From: Anopheles merus
Lineage: Eukaryota > Arthropoda > Insecta > Diptera > Culicidae
Direction: 5' to 3'
Assembly (NCBI RefSeq): GCF_017562075.2
Contig: NC_054085.1
Coordinates: forward strand, 34,532,539-34,596,538
Length of the DNA stretch: 64,000 nucleotides
Made by a program: the position numbers and the translations under genes. Under the pieces are notes generated by a model. The model worked only from the letters and a program-made list of their open reading frames with translations. It was not told the DNA's origin and did no database searches. Positions 32,601-45,000 of this stretch are shown here, piece by piece. The first letter of the stretch is position 1. The number at the start of each line of letters is the position of its first letter.

Positions 32601-35493
32601 ACCTCACTGTCAAGCGGCCGGTGGTACGACACTGAGCGGCAAGCTTCCTGCAACTCTCGCAACATTCAGCGGAGTGTGTGGTTTAAAGCAATCGCACATG
32701 TTATCAGCATGGGCAAAATTCGGGGTCGCCAATTTTGGTTGCGTTTCACAAAAAGACCAATTGCGATTAGAAATATATTTACTGCAAGTGTAGAGCAAAA
32801 TAAAATCGGTTTAAAAGCCACTCAGCACATCGTCTACATTTACTTGCCCGCTACACACTTTGCATGCGCTTCCGTGCATTGTGTTAATTGCATTGTAAGT
32901 CACACAAAGCCAAGGTTGCATATGCATCAATAACCGCAATGGTGTTCAGTGTACTTTTTTTATCACATCTGGAGTTCCGACGAAAACCAAAAGTTAACAC
33001 CAAGCATATTGCATGACCGCAAACGATCTACAGGCGCTGCCGCCCAGAAGGCACGCCACTCTACACCTGAAACTCGCTCGTGTTTCAAGGTGATACTCAA
33101 TAACAACACACCGGTACAATTATCGTGGTTCATTATTGCGTGTCTGTACACAGCGCGGGGGGGGGGCATTTTTAAAGCTATTTAACCGTTAAAAATGTCT
33201 CCTTGTGTATTGACGCAACCAACCACCAAACTCAGTCGGACTTTGGCCGGTTGATCGCACAATCGCGTTAAATATTCTTTAGGCGATCTTTTTCCGCTAT
33301 TTTTTGGCGTTGAGAAATCAGGCATGCAAGAAAAGATGTGTGGTAAAACATCTCAAGCAGGAGTTTTTGTTTTAGCAAATCGTTTAATCCCATAACAGTA
33401 CTCCAAATCAGAATCCTTCTCAAATATTGATTTAAATCCATCTCAAACTTGGTAGCAAAAATTAATGATTCCTGACCAGGCTCCATCTTTCCTCCAAAAA
33501 AAAGGGCAGTACTTTTGCAGCCTTAAACTCCACGGCCAAAGATGATTGAAAACCGCTCACAGCTTTAATCGCTTGATCGTCGCTCATCTCCGTTGAGCCA
33601 GGAGGTGAGCGAAGGCCCCAAAAAGAAGGCCCCCTCCACTCCCGCTGGCAAGAAAACCTGTCCGGCATGCTAATTATGATCTGCAAGCCTTTTTCGGTCG
33701 CGCATGCTAAACACTTCCGAATTCGAAGCCACCACCGCCGCCACCAATCAAAAACCTGTTTGCCGCTGTTTTGCTGGAGATGATGTGCGGAGATCGTTAA
33801 TGCTGGGAATCTGAGCATGCGAGTATGGGGCTGACATGGGGCTGTTGTTGTTGTTGACAACCTGAACCCGAAAGTGTGCCGTCTGACGTAACGGTCAAAA
33901 CGGGGAGGGTTGCTTAACCGTTCGCTTGCGTTTGAAATCCACTGGAAGTGGCGAAGTTTGTTTCTTGCTACGATTAGTTTATAGCCGATGGGAAGAGATG
34001 TAGGATGTACGGTTGAGTCGAGTGTGAGGACTATAAGAACACATTTGTTTGGATTGAAACGCAACTGTAGCGGCACCAAGATGATCGATTGTTTGCAGAG
34101 AAGCACATGTGCAAACAGAGGGACAAACTCCGTTCTAGACGGACCATTTTGTCTGTCTTTAGATTGTTCCGCGTACATTTCCGACCCTCTTTATAATCTC
34201 AAAACACTTTTTAAATGTTTCAAATGACTTGTGAAAGCAACGCCATGATCATACAAATGAGCACGGCAAACAAACCTGATCATGTGCCATTCATTGGACG
34301 GCATCAAGTGTTGACACCTCGGACAGTCTGATACGCAAAAATCCAAAGCTCCGTGCTTGGTCGTGTCTGGCGTATCTGGTCATCAGCTCTCGTTCCTTTT
34401 TTCTCTCTTTTATGAAAAAGAGAGCCCAGCAAAGGGAAGGCACTTGAGCGGACAGGTGCAAATGTTTGCAGAGCTTTTGGATATTTACCCAATTGCTGAA
34501 AAATGTAGTAAAACTCCCCTTGTAAATATTCGCTTTGATAAGGCAAACAGAACATAAAAATATTTATTTTGCTTTTTTCTTTAGATTGAGATACGTTGGG
34601 ATTTCCTTTTCGAGCTGCAATGCCACATTTTGACGCCAATCAGAAGCCGGAAGCATCAGCAGAGCACGTCTGACCTACTAACCCCGTGTGTAGTCATCTT
34701 CCAATCAAGATTACAATCAACTGTTTGGCAACGGATCGAATCCATCCGTTAGTGCTTGTGACTGATTAAATCTATCCCCTATTGATTACTCACCAACCGA
34801 TGCGATCGACATGGAAATCGACGTTTTGCCCGAGGAGGAAGACGACGACGACGACGACGACGATGGTGATGCTCCATCCGGACCCTCCAATGCTCCCGAG
34901 CGTTGCAGCAGTCTTTCGCTTCCGACCGGTGCCGCAAGTGCATTCGTGCCCGACGGTCCAAGATTGACAGTGGCACCGTGTCCCACCATGGCCGGAAACA
35001 TGCCGGCCGTACTGCCACCGGAGCTGAGCGTAATGGTAGCGGTTGTGATGTACGCAAACGGGTCAGCCTCTACTGGCAGGTCGGCTTCCTCCTCCTCCGG
35101 GCCGGAGTCGGAATCGGTCGTACTGTCGGCGAACGACGATGGGTACGGCATGTCGGAGGAGGCAGCCGCCGATACAAAGGTGTCACCCACCGACGGAGAC
35201 CTCGACAGGTCGGGTACGGTACCGTTCCAGGGATGGAGCAGGTCCGCACCGTTCGCTGAGGCGCATCCGTTAATGAACGTGCTGTCGCCGACGAGCGCGT
35301 CCGACGCATCGTCCTGATGATGTTGATGGTTGTGGGCTGGCCCTTCAGCTATCGATGAGCCCGACACTTCTATCATAGCAATTGAGGCAGCTTCTGAAGC
35401 GTCCGGCGACAGCGTCCTGGGTGTGGTGGAAGGCATTGCCCGAGAGGATGCTCCGGTCGATTGTTGAAAGCTTCCCTCGACCACGACGGGCAT
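29643..35493 (-). CDS. Sorting nexin of the SNX8/Mvp1 type (PX-BAR)
   Basis: Peripheral endosomal protein that binds PI3P and shapes tubules in endosome-to-Golgi sorting. Minus-strand exons are 35493-34794, 31557-31460, 31384-31293, 30786-30241, 30180-30042, 29973-29803 and 29696-29643. All phases agree, giving 599 residues. Residues 1-233 are an acidic, Ser/Gly-rich disordered leader with a 12-Ser run encoded by a CGTCGT-type repeat. The PX domain starts near 245 with VQIVPEKKGLFLKHSEYE, a very SNX8-like opening. It carries RRYKDF (about 278-283), YPYR...LPPK and RRRGLQTW, the phosphoinositide-contact regions. From about 350 to the end it is helical and charged, as a BAR domain. The final short exon (MSKIWHRLV...) is preferred over reading through, because a GTAATG donor, a CTAAC branch site and a CTCCAG acceptor define a 106-base intron. 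The 5' start is the first ATG of the exon. The rest of the long leader lacks homologues that I can recall. Confidence 0.86.
31558..34793 (-). other. SNX8 intron 1
   Basis: 3.2 kb with no supported gene. It contains homopolymer C runs near 32508-32520 and G near 33161-33170. A 238-codon minus-strand frame (33462-34178) has mixed composition and no domain character. I treat it as chance. Confidence 0.5.
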
Positions 35494-36568
35494 GTTTGTT
35501 AGTTCTTTTTGCTTGGCTTTGGGTTTTTATTATCCTGAACTGCGTCTCACACACTTAAATTTTTATGAAAATCACTTTTTCTTCCCTTAATAAACCCCCT
35601 TTTTCACAGCACTGAATTCCCAGGATTCGCAGCAGCACGGCGCGCGCACACACACACGTGGGAACTCAGAGCGCACCACCATCAACGTCACAGCGGACCA
35701 CCGAAAGGAGCTGCATAGGCCGTGAATAATTAATTGCATGCACCAGCCACTTTCTTACGCCGCCACCACTTCCGCAGTCGCCAACCAACTAACCAACCAA
35801 CACAGCACAATTGTTTGCACCTATTTTCTTCGCACACCTTGCTGCTCTAATGATGCTGCTCGGATACGTACCACGCGCGCGCTTTTTTTGCGCAAAACAA
35901 ACCCTTTCCCTAGAACTCGCCCCTATTCCGTGTCGGACACTGTGCGAACATGTGATGCACGAGGTATTTTAGGGTTTTCCCTTTTCGATTATTGTTCGGA
36001 TTCTGCTTGTTAGAACTGTGGCAGCCGTTCTCGGTGTATCACAATCACACTGCCAAATGTGGCTGGTATCTCGCAACAATACAATACAACAAAAATCACA
36101 CACACGCACGGGCACAGACACGCGAGGCGGGCAGATGATGCGCACGAGACGCGAGAAAATATCAACCCCTGCTCGCGCGGAAAGCGCCACACGGTAAATA
36201 ACAATCCCCCAAAACGAACGGATGCTCTCGGTACCGGCAGGCGGCGTTTGCTTGGGTGAGACCGAGAGAGTGCGAGAGAGAGCGTGAGAGCGAGAGCGAA
36301 GGAGGGTGAGTGAGAGAATCGGCCTCATCCCTTACTGGGTGTGTAAATATGAAACCGGAATCGGATGAATGTTGAGGAAAAGGCTGTAAAAAGCATAAAT
36401 AAATCCTCTTGCTGTGTTGAGGAAATGTTCTCATGAAGTGTTTTCAAAGATCGTTTTGGAAAGAAATGATGCTTGATGGAGGTAAATAGAGGGAATCCTT
36501 CTTTTGTAAGTAATTACCTCCGATATTGCAGTGCAACGTTACAAAAAAATCAGACACCGAATTACATA
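35494..36568. other. SNX8 5' region, half of a divergent promoter
   Basis: Upstream of the SNX8 start codon (minus strand). It has GAGAGA/CTCTCT tracts at 36261-36320 and CA-rich tracts near 35645 and 36100. No core promoter element is clear enough to place a start site. It shares a 2.7 kb interval with the chromodomain gene on the other strand. Confidence 0.45.
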
Positions 36569-36952
36569 CAGGTGTCCCCCGAGATACGACTGTATTTGGG
36601 ACCGAAAAAATGTCCCAAAGTAAGGCGTAAGTCGAAAAAGTCGTATGTCGAATATCTATGAATATAAAGTTTATAACCGAAGTTGAAGAGTTTGAAATTG
36701 TGATATCGTGTATTTTATTTAAAATAATGTTCGATAATGTAATAATTATATGTTAAAAACCGTACACAATATAGATATTCAAGATAGGGTAGTTGTGAAA
36801 TCTTTGGAAATGTGTGTACAACGGTTATCAGCCCAGATATTCAAAAAAATACATCAATTTCTTGTCAATGACAACTTTTAACTGTCAAAATCAAAATCGT
36901 CGTATCTGCGAATCGTCGTAACTCGAGGGGGTCGTAACTCGGGGGACGCCTG
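36569..36952. mobile_element. MITE-like element with 22 bp inverted repeats
   Basis: The left end CAGGTGTCCCCCGAGATACG (36569-36590 with two more bases) and the right end (36931-36952) are inverted copies matching at 20 of 22 positions. TACATA lies directly outside both ends (36563-36568 and 36953-36958), a possible 6 bp target duplication. A TA-only duplication, as for Tc1/mariner, fits equally. The 384 bp interior has no ORF of note, is AT-rich, and repeats subterminal GTCGTAACTCG blocks near the right end. This is the pattern of a non-autonomous DNA transposon. I cannot name the family from sequence alone. Confidence 0.8.
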
Positions 36953-37175
36953 TACATAAAAAAAAGAAATAAGAAACGGATTACATACATTTTGAGTCTC
37001 AAATTTAATAGAAGGATATTAAAACTCAAGATTTTATTTCAAATTTTACCTAAATCAATCGCTTTATGTCGTTCCCAATTAAACGGTCGTTCGTCTCGTA
37101 CGATTGGATTTATATATTTGACACCCTGTGGCTTTTTCTGCCAACTGTCAGAATCATGGTTCGTTGACCGACCAT

Positions 37176-37235
37176 TGTTCGCTTGGGTCGGCTTTGTACG
37201 CAGTCCATTGTTACCGAACGAACCAAAGCGAGCGA
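37176..37235. repeat. Diverged 60 bp direct repeat, copy 1
   Basis: Begins TGTTCGCTTGGG and contains CGAACGAACCAAAGCG. A second copy lies at 37429-37488. Each copy also has its start loosely inverted at its end (GTTCGCTT versus AAGCGAAC-like), so either could fold as a hairpin. It lies in the upstream region of the chromodomain gene. Confidence 0.6.
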
Positions 37236-37428
37236 ACGAGCCAACTCAAACTAAAACCATTTCTCGTACAAACAGTTCTAAAAAAACGTTGTATAAATTC
37301 ATTTTCAACTCATTTAATTGCATTTTGTAGTAAAATAACAGTGCAAACATTCGCAAGTTCACTTATTCCCACAAAATAATTTAAACCAGCAATCACGGTG
37401 CGAAAATTTGTCCACGTCGCGGCGTCAC

Positions 37429-37488
37429 TGTTCGCTTGGGCCAGCGTTGTACGCGGTACAGAGTTAGCGAACGAACCAAAGCGAACCG
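37429..37488. repeat. Diverged 60 bp direct repeat, copy 2
   Basis: Same motif order as the copy at 37176-37235 with scattered substitutions: the TGTTCGCTTGGG start, a TTGTACGC core and CGAACGAACCAAAGCGAA. The spacing of about 253 bases suggests an old local duplication within the promoter region. Confidence 0.6.
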
Positions 37489-37490
37489 TG

Positions 37491-38158
37491 CAAGCAAAAA
37501 GGCGACCGCACAGCATAAACTTTTCCCGGCTGTTTTCCCTGCGTATTTTGGCGGTATATCGGTGTGATCGGGGCACGGAAAGGTCCGCTCCCGGTGGCTA
37601 ACGCGTACGTGGTGGTGTGTGAGAAAGAAATTGTTCGCCGAATTTCCACGACACGGCTTCCGCTTGGAGCTTCGACCGTCGCTTGGTGAAAATTATTTTT
37701 GCAACCATTCCCATCGGTACACTGTGAACGAAAGAGAGAGCAGGCACGGGCGGGCTTGTTCTAGCATCGTGCAGTGACCATTTAGTAGTGCTAGTAAAGA
37801 AGGTTTAAATTAACTTTTCCAGAGTAGTCCCACTTTCTGTCAAGGTAAGACAATCGGTGAACTCTGTGCAAGCGGAGCTAAAGCGCCATCGACTGCTGCT
37901 GCAGCTGTCGGGATGGGGATGTGTGTATGTGTGTCGTTGCTAGATGTTAGCCCTCCCCTTCGACGATGGGGTGGGCAGGACAGCTTTCTTCTATACAACT
38001 TGACCTGCATCCAAGCTCCCATGCAACAACAACAAACAACCCCCAAAACCCCCCAGCAACCAAAAAAAAAAACCGTTGGCTGTGGACGGAATGTAAATTA
38101 CAATTTCCCTTTTTTCCCACCTTTCCGGCAATAGATTCCGGCACTAAAGGGAACCGAA
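37491..38158 (+). other. 5' untranslated exon and intron of the chromodomain gene
   Basis: A GTAAGA donor after TCTGTCAAG (exon end 37844) and an acceptor CCGGCAATAG (exon start 38135) bracket a 290-base intron. It is followed by 24 bases of leader before the ATG at 38159. The transcription start is not resolved. Confidence 0.5.
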
Positions 38159-41100
38159 ATGGATCCGTCCGATATAGGCAAGTATCCGGACCTGATAAAG
38201 AAGGCGCAGGCCGAAATTGCCTGCACCGACGTGCTGGTGTGCGGCCGGTGCCACTCCGTCTTTCATCTGATCGAGCTGTTCCGCGAGCACAAGGAGCATG
38301 AGCCCGACTGCAAGCGCACGACCAGCTCGACGCTGCACAACTGCGACGAGGCGCAGGGCAAGGTGTGGGCCTTCCTGCTGTGGAAGTCGGCCCAGCGGCA
38401 GGCGGCCGGCGAGGAGAGGAACCCGGGCCAGAACAACTCCTGGAAGCTGTACCAGACCTGGGTGAAGCTGGAGGAGTCCGTGCGCGACACGTGGATCGTG
38501 GCAGGGAAAACGATCCAATCGTTCTCGAAGGTATATTTGGTTTGGAGTTTTTTAAACGGCACATTTTAGATGGAATAAATTTACATTTCCTTCGCTCCTC
38601 CTTTAGACGGGTGCTGGCAGCTTGCAGGAAATGCCGGTAAAGATCACGAAAACGATTCTCGAACCACCGAGTGATGGGCAAGACAAGAGTAAGTGAACAT
38701 CAGTACGGTAAACAAGTTCCCTTTGTTGCATTTTTACGCCGTTTTTCCCCCTCATGCAGAAACAGTTCCGGCAGTGGGTGCGCAAGGACCGAACCGCTTC
38801 ACGCCAACGGTGCGCAAACCGGGCGACATTAAACCAAACACACCGGCCGGTGCTGGCGGCCCAGCGGTTGAGTCGAAAAATCGTATCGTTGTCGGTGCGC
38901 AACTGCCCCAAGCGATGAAAAAGACCGAGCCCGGTACGGTGGTGAAGGCGGGTCCGGTCACTACGACGCCCGGCACCCCCACCAGGCGGTCGTACGCCAC
39001 GCGCACCCACCCGAAGTCGGGCGCATTCTCCGAGGAGGAGGTGGAGAAGATTCTAGCGAAACGGTTCAGCCCCATCATCAAGATGCACGAGTACCTGGTG
39101 AAGTGGGCGCGGATGACCAACGATCAGAACACGTGGGAACCGCTGACCCATCTGCACTCCTGCCAGAGCATCCTGGAGCACTTCGAGGTGCAGCTGGCGA
39201 AGCAGAAGGAGCAGCGAGCGGCCACGGCAGCCCGGGCCTTGCAGCTGCAGCGGCAGGAGAAGGGTGGTGCGGCCAAACCGGCCGGTGCGTCGGCGACCGC
39301 ATCAACCACAGGGACGGTAAACACCGCCGCCACCACCACCACCACCACCAGTACGTCCCCTGGGTCGGCTGCAGCGGCCAATCAGCTGCGGCCCATGCGC
39401 AACTCCAAGACGAGCGCAATGGATCGCGTCAAGCAATGGACTGCCGGGAACCGGTCGCCGGGCGATTCTTCCGAGGACATGGCGAGCGGCAAGCGCAAGC
39501 ACGAGGACGGTGACACCGACGGCACCATGGATGGGACCGACGGTGGACCGGACGGTGTTGCGAAGAAGGTGAAAACCGAACCGAGCTCCGCAAGCGACAC
39601 GCTGGCGAAGGCCACGCAAGGCGCAAACGTCAAGATACTGTCCGGGTCCGGCTCGGGCACCGCCTCCGGTATTATTAAGACGGCCGTGAACGGAGGAACC
39701 GGTTCGGTGGGCTCTGCCGGTAAGGATGGCAATGCGGCGGAAGTCGTAATTATCAAGACGCACCAGGACGGGGTGGCAAGCGGGATAAGCAAAAAGGTGC
39801 CGCTGCTACCGACCGGTGGTGGCAACAGCAACAGCACGGTCGTTACGCGCCTTTCCCCGCGCGGCACTGACGTGGCGGCCAAGGTAAAGATCCTGTCCAA
39901 GTCGGAGGTGGGTGGTGGTGGTGTGCACGGAATATTCAAGGTCAAAACCGAACAGACCGGTTCTTCCCCACAGAGCTCACCGAAGACGGCGGCGGCGTCG
40001 GGGGTGACCGCCACAGCAGCAGGGGCTGCCACGACGACCACGCTCGCATCCCGCCCGATGACCATTTCGACCCCCATCTCGACGACGGACTCGTCCGGCG
40101 TGACGACACGCTTCATCCGCCGGAACGTGGACGGCACGGAGCAGCTGGTGAAGCAGACGATCCGGAAGGCGCCCAAGCTGGTGCCGTTTTCGCCGGCCAA
40201 CCAGCAGCGCCCGGTCGGTACGGTGGTTGGCGTGTCGAAGCAGCCCGGCACACCCGTCCCCAAGGTAACGACCTCGGCTGCACTCGGCCAGCAGCGCGTG
40301 GTGGGCGCATCGCCGCGCGTTATCTCCGCCGGGCAGCAAAAGTCACAGCCCGTCAGCAGCCGGGTGGTCGGCAGCGGTACGCCCGGAAACGTGGTGCGCA
40401 GCGCGACGATGACCCGCACGCTGGGAGCGCCCTCGTCCGACCAGAAGCTGAACGCCCTGCGCCGCCAGGGCGTCCATGTGATGAAGCGCGTCATCACGAC
40501 GTCCACCGTGGCGGGCGGCAGCGCCAAGAAGGCGACGGTCGGCGAGGAGGAGGAGAGTGAGGCGCAGGGCGACGGTTCGGCAGCGAATGTGCAGCAGCAG
40601 CAGCAGCAGCAGCCGGTGGCGCCGCCCAGCCCACCGCCCGCAATGACGCTCTGTCCGGTGACGGGCAAGGTGCTGGCACAGGCGGAAGGGGAACCGACGC
40701 CCGTCCCCAGCCCGGAAGCGGAACCGGAGGAAAAGAAAGTAACGCCCAAGGCGGACAGTGCCGGTGGTGCTGCGTCGTCGGAGGCGGGCGCGGACGGTGC
40801 GGCAGCGGGCGAGCAGATGGTGGTGGCGGCCGGCGGCGACCAAACGGACACGCAGGTGCAGCAGCTGCTGACCAATGAGGACGGTTCGCCGATCATCGTC
40901 GCGGGCGAGGACGGCACACTGTACCAGGTGGCGGGCAAGAATGCCGAGGGCCAGACGATACTGATTGCGCAGGGCGCGGACGGAGAGCAGAGCTGCGTGC
41001 TGGTTGCTTCCCAGGAGGGCGAAGAGGAGGGCACGGCAGGAGCGGCCGGTACTGGCGGCGTGCTGACGCTCGATGCGGCCGTCTCGGAAGCGGTTGCCGT

Positions 41101-41544
41101 TCCGCAGGAGGTGAGTGATTTGGCTAACCGGACATTTCAAAACCGTTCGAACGTAACAAACCCCGTTACTACGCTGTATCTTTGTGCTTTCAGGGCCAGG
41201 AGATGACGGAGGAGCAGGTGGCACAGTACCAGCAGTCGGTCGACACCAACCAGGAGCTGACGATCCAGACCGAGGACTCGCAAGACAATCAAATCACGGC
41301 GGAGGTGGTACAGGCTGACCCAGCATCACCAGGTAAGAAGCGACCCTCCGTTACTCATTCGACCCTACTGCGCGCCACAGCATTGCACTAATCACACCCA
41401 AACATATACCACAATCCCCCCTCTTCACACCACTTCCCATACACAGGCGGTACAAGACGCGTCGTGCTGCTCCTTCCCGATGGTAACTTGATGGTCACCG
41501 AGGTCAACGATGAAACGTATCAAACGTTGAATCTGGTCAACTAA
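38159..41544 (+). CDS. Chro: Chromodomain protein, probably Chromator/Chriz
   Basis: Chromator is a nuclear interband and spindle-matrix protein that partners Z4 in insects. Exons are 38159-38530, 38607-38688, 38760-41110, 41194-41332 and 41447-41544. Phases agree, giving 1013 residues. The N-terminus has a compact cysteine/histidine region (VLVCGRCHSVFHLIELFREH, about 23-42), which looks like a single zinc-finger-like fold. A chromodomain follows at about 240-295: EEEVEKILAKRF, HEYLVKW, TWEPLTHLHSCQSILEHFE. The rest is long, low-complexity Ala/Thr/Gly/Ser sequence with KVKTE patches, a Gln run near 40594 and acidic segments. The chain ends in a conserved-looking block VVLLLPDGNLMVTEVNDE. Length and chromodomain position match Chromator as I remember it, but the family call rests on recollection. 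Another chromodomain scaffold is possible. Confidence 0.68.
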
Positions 41545-42067
41545 AAAAGCAAAAAAGCACAGAGAGAGAGCAAACACACAAACGGGAGCGAAGTTAGTGG
41601 CAAGTGTACATCGTTTGTAGTAGAGGTTTTGATCGTGCGCGTTCTATCCTTGACACGCGTTTTGATTGTCCTTTAGGCCCACCTCTACCCTAAGCTTGTT
41701 AGTAGGCCTCTCGCCCGTTTGATGGGCGAGATTGCATCATTCATTACTGTCTCTCAGCAGTTCAAACACGTAAGGAGGATGGATGTAAGTGTAGGTTCAT
41801 TAATTATTTGTACGCTTGTAAGATATTTTATAAGGCATAGGTTCGATAGCGTTCCTTTACTTTGCGCAAGTAAGAAAGAACTATTGACGGTAAGGATTCT
41901 GTAACTGACATTAGTGCATTTTGTTTGTTCTTCTTAAGGATACGAGAGACGAAACAGAGGGGGAAGATAAAAACCGTCAGACATACACACAAAAAAGGCG
42001 GAGAAAGCTCTGTGCGCGTTTGCTTGTTTGAAAATTTCAAATGCTTCACAGATAATGTAGATGTTCG

Positions 42068-42073
42068 AATAAA
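42068..42073 (+). terminator. Probable poly(A) signal of the chromodomain gene
   Basis: AATAAA about 525 bases after the stop codon, the first after it. Confidence 0.45.
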
Positions 42074-45000
42074 TAACTACAACTTAACTTAACATTACAT
42101 CAAATGTAACTGGTTTCATTCAATTTTATCAACTTTGAGACTCTATTCTAGCATTTATTTAATTTCGATGGAGTTTGTACTTTGGGATTGATGGGCTGCT
42201 TTTGGAAAAGCTCACTCGCTATCGTTAACGGTCATTTTGAATATTCACAGTAGCGGCTTCATAGCGGAGGTGCGGCAAACGAATGGAATCCAGTAGGAAT
42301 ACTAAAACGATATGAAAAGGTTTTAAAATATGCCATAATTAACAGAACAAAAGTTTTTTTTTCTTCATCAACTTTATAAATATTCCTCTCCACAAGGGTC
42401 ACCGCCGCATGACCGCCACACCGCATCGGCGTACCATTATGCGGCGATCGCCGTTTGTCATTCCGAGAAGAATCAATCTTCCAACAAATTTGCGGTGGTG
42501 CGCAGAGAGGCAGAAAGTCATAACATCCAAATCGTTCGGTTTTGCATTTGCGGTTCATCCCGGAGCGGTTGTTGGACTGGATAATCCCGGAGCTCCAGGC
42601 GAAGGTACCTTTGACGGACGTGTGGTGTGGTATTATTTGTGTGTCGCTTTCGGGCATTTCCAGGCAGCAAACGCATTTCTTTGTGACGACGACAACAAGC
42701 ACGGTGGCAAACTGACTGACTGGCGACGTGGATACACGGGGGACGACGTTGTTTTTGGTGGTGCAGGAACAGCTTGCACCAGAGTTGCTTTATAAGTTGC
42801 AGTGGAGCACCCGGGATGAGTGCAATTTTATCGTTTTTCGTACCGTTTCAGTCGCCTTTGCAAAGACAAAGGTAGAGCATAAAGGTAATCGGTAGGACAA
42901 GCCGTGACGTTTGAGGCTATTTTCACCAATTAGTAGAAATTCAATAGAAAATATGAATTGGATTGTGTGGCAGAACATCTAAACTAACGAACGGGTGCTG
43001 TGCTGCCAAGAACAGTACGATTGTGATACAAAAACCGAAACGATATCAATTTATCGGCTAGCAACAAAGAACCAAGTGCATTCAATATGGTAACGGTGAA
43101 AGGACAACAATACGATTGGTGGGATTGTTTACGATTGGTGCAGTGAAGAAGCTGTTTTCCAAAGCCAACAATAGAGAAGTGGTTACTGCAACGTAAAGCT
43201 TTTATTTGGTGGTTCGCTTTAATTTCCAAAAACATTGCATCGTTGTGAAATTGTTCCCCTGTTTTCCGGTATGTTGCTCCAGTTTTTCCCACACCAGCTG
43301 GAACCATAATCGAGCGAGTGCGATCGACATTTTCCAGTTTTCCATTCATTGATATTTTTTATTGTAGCTTTTACAACAACAAACGATCTCTTTTCTAAAT
43401 ATTGCATGCCTGGTTTCTGTTCAATTATAAATTAAAAACCATTCCATCGCGAGAAATTAGAAAGCAACTGCTCTGGCCACTGTGGAAGCAACGGACCTGC
43501 ACCTGTAAACCTGCCACATGTCAGACGACGTGGCAGCGAATGTCGACATTGCCGAGCGGCTGTCAGTAGGTGCGGCGAAAACCAGTGCGTCTGTGTATCT
43601 GTGTGTGTGTGTGCGTGCGTGTACATAGGGGCGAAAGTTAACGCGAGCTTTGGCTGGCAATTCGTGGTGACGAAAAGTGACGGAAAAGGTCGGGACCGCG
43701 ATAGCACTGGGTTTTGGCCGCAAATAGTTAAGAAAGTACGTAAGTGACACGGTTAAAATACGGTTCGGACGGTGGGGGAACGTTCCGTGCACGGGTGGGG
43801 CTAGTTGGTTGGGCGTGATTCACGGCCGGTGGTGTGAAAACCCGGCCGCGAAGTGTACACGCGACCGTCGCCCAGCGGTAACCTGTGCGGTCGCCATCTT
43901 GGGCTAGCCGTGCTGCTTCTTCCTTTTCTGCTCGCCACACGGCTTCTTCGTAGTAGTGGTGGTGGTGGTGTGGTAGCGGTGCCGTCGTCGTCATCAGCGG
44001 ATCCGTGTGTGCAACTGTGTGTGTGTGTGTATTGTGTATGCGTGTGCTGTGTATGACTATTGGAGCAAAGTCATCATCGTCGTCATCATCATCATCATCA
44101 TTCTGTAGCACCGTGCACTCGCACACAAGGAAGAAAGAGTTGGAATGAAATCGGTTGCAGGCGAAAAAGAGTTCCGTAATTCGTAATCCAGCTTGATTGC
44201 TGTACAGCTATACTTCCTTGTAAAATTAAAGTCCTTTTAACGCCCTACGACCATTTGCTAGTCTGGAAAACAAATACGCAGAAGGAAGAGAAAATAGGGC
44301 TGTACGAAATCCGTTTGGGCTCTGACGTGTTCACCGTGCGAGCAAGAGAGAAGGAGGGTGTGAGTGTTTCTAAGTGTGTGTGTGTGCTCGCGCGAGAGAG
44401 CAAGTGAGAGCGAGCATAAGAAAAGCCGAGAATGAACAGAACAATGCCACATCTGAGGATGGACACCCCACGAAACGCACAAGTGCAATTGGAAATTTAA
44501 GCCATCGGGATAGGTTTGCCGAACTCCAGCAGCAACGGTGCCTAATTGGACTAAACAGTTGTGAAAAGTAGCCCCAAAGACCGTGCGGAGTCAATTAAGT
44601 CGAATTGGAAGGAAAAGTTTATTGAAAGAGCGCAGTCAGGAAAAGACTCGCACGCGAAATTAAGAGCAATATTTGCTGCTAGGCTACTGGATTGGCAGTA
44701 GCGAGCAGTCAATTTACTGGGGGAGAATAAATGTCTGATAAGAAAGTAAGCCTAGTAACATCCCCTTTCCCGCAAGGGGTTAGGCATATGTTAAGGGGGG
44801 GTGGTAGTTGCGGCGGCGAAGTAGCTGATTCACCGTACAGCCCCAACACGTACACGTTACCGAAGAAAGCCGCTCATCGCATACAAATGCTCACGCACAC
44901 AAATGCACACACAGCAAGGCGTTCGCACCACTACACACGACGCGAAGCACGGGAAGCCACCCATTTGCGTCGGGCACACAGAATGTTACTGCCAGCAAAA

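Noticed and set aside
33462..34178. 238-codon minus-strand ORF in SNX8 intron 1
   Set aside because: Composition and codon use look random, with no domain pattern. Long chance ORFs occur in moderately GC-rich introns.
39382..41224. Long minus-strand ORFs (up to 550 codons) opposite the chromodomain gene
   Set aside because: Antisense shadows of a GC-rich, low-complexity coding exon. The plus strand has correct splice sites and a chromodomain.
42259..42795. Overlapping ORFs of 147 and 128 codons on opposite strands
   Set aside because: Neither frame shows clear coding bias, splice support or a family match. Treated as intergenic.
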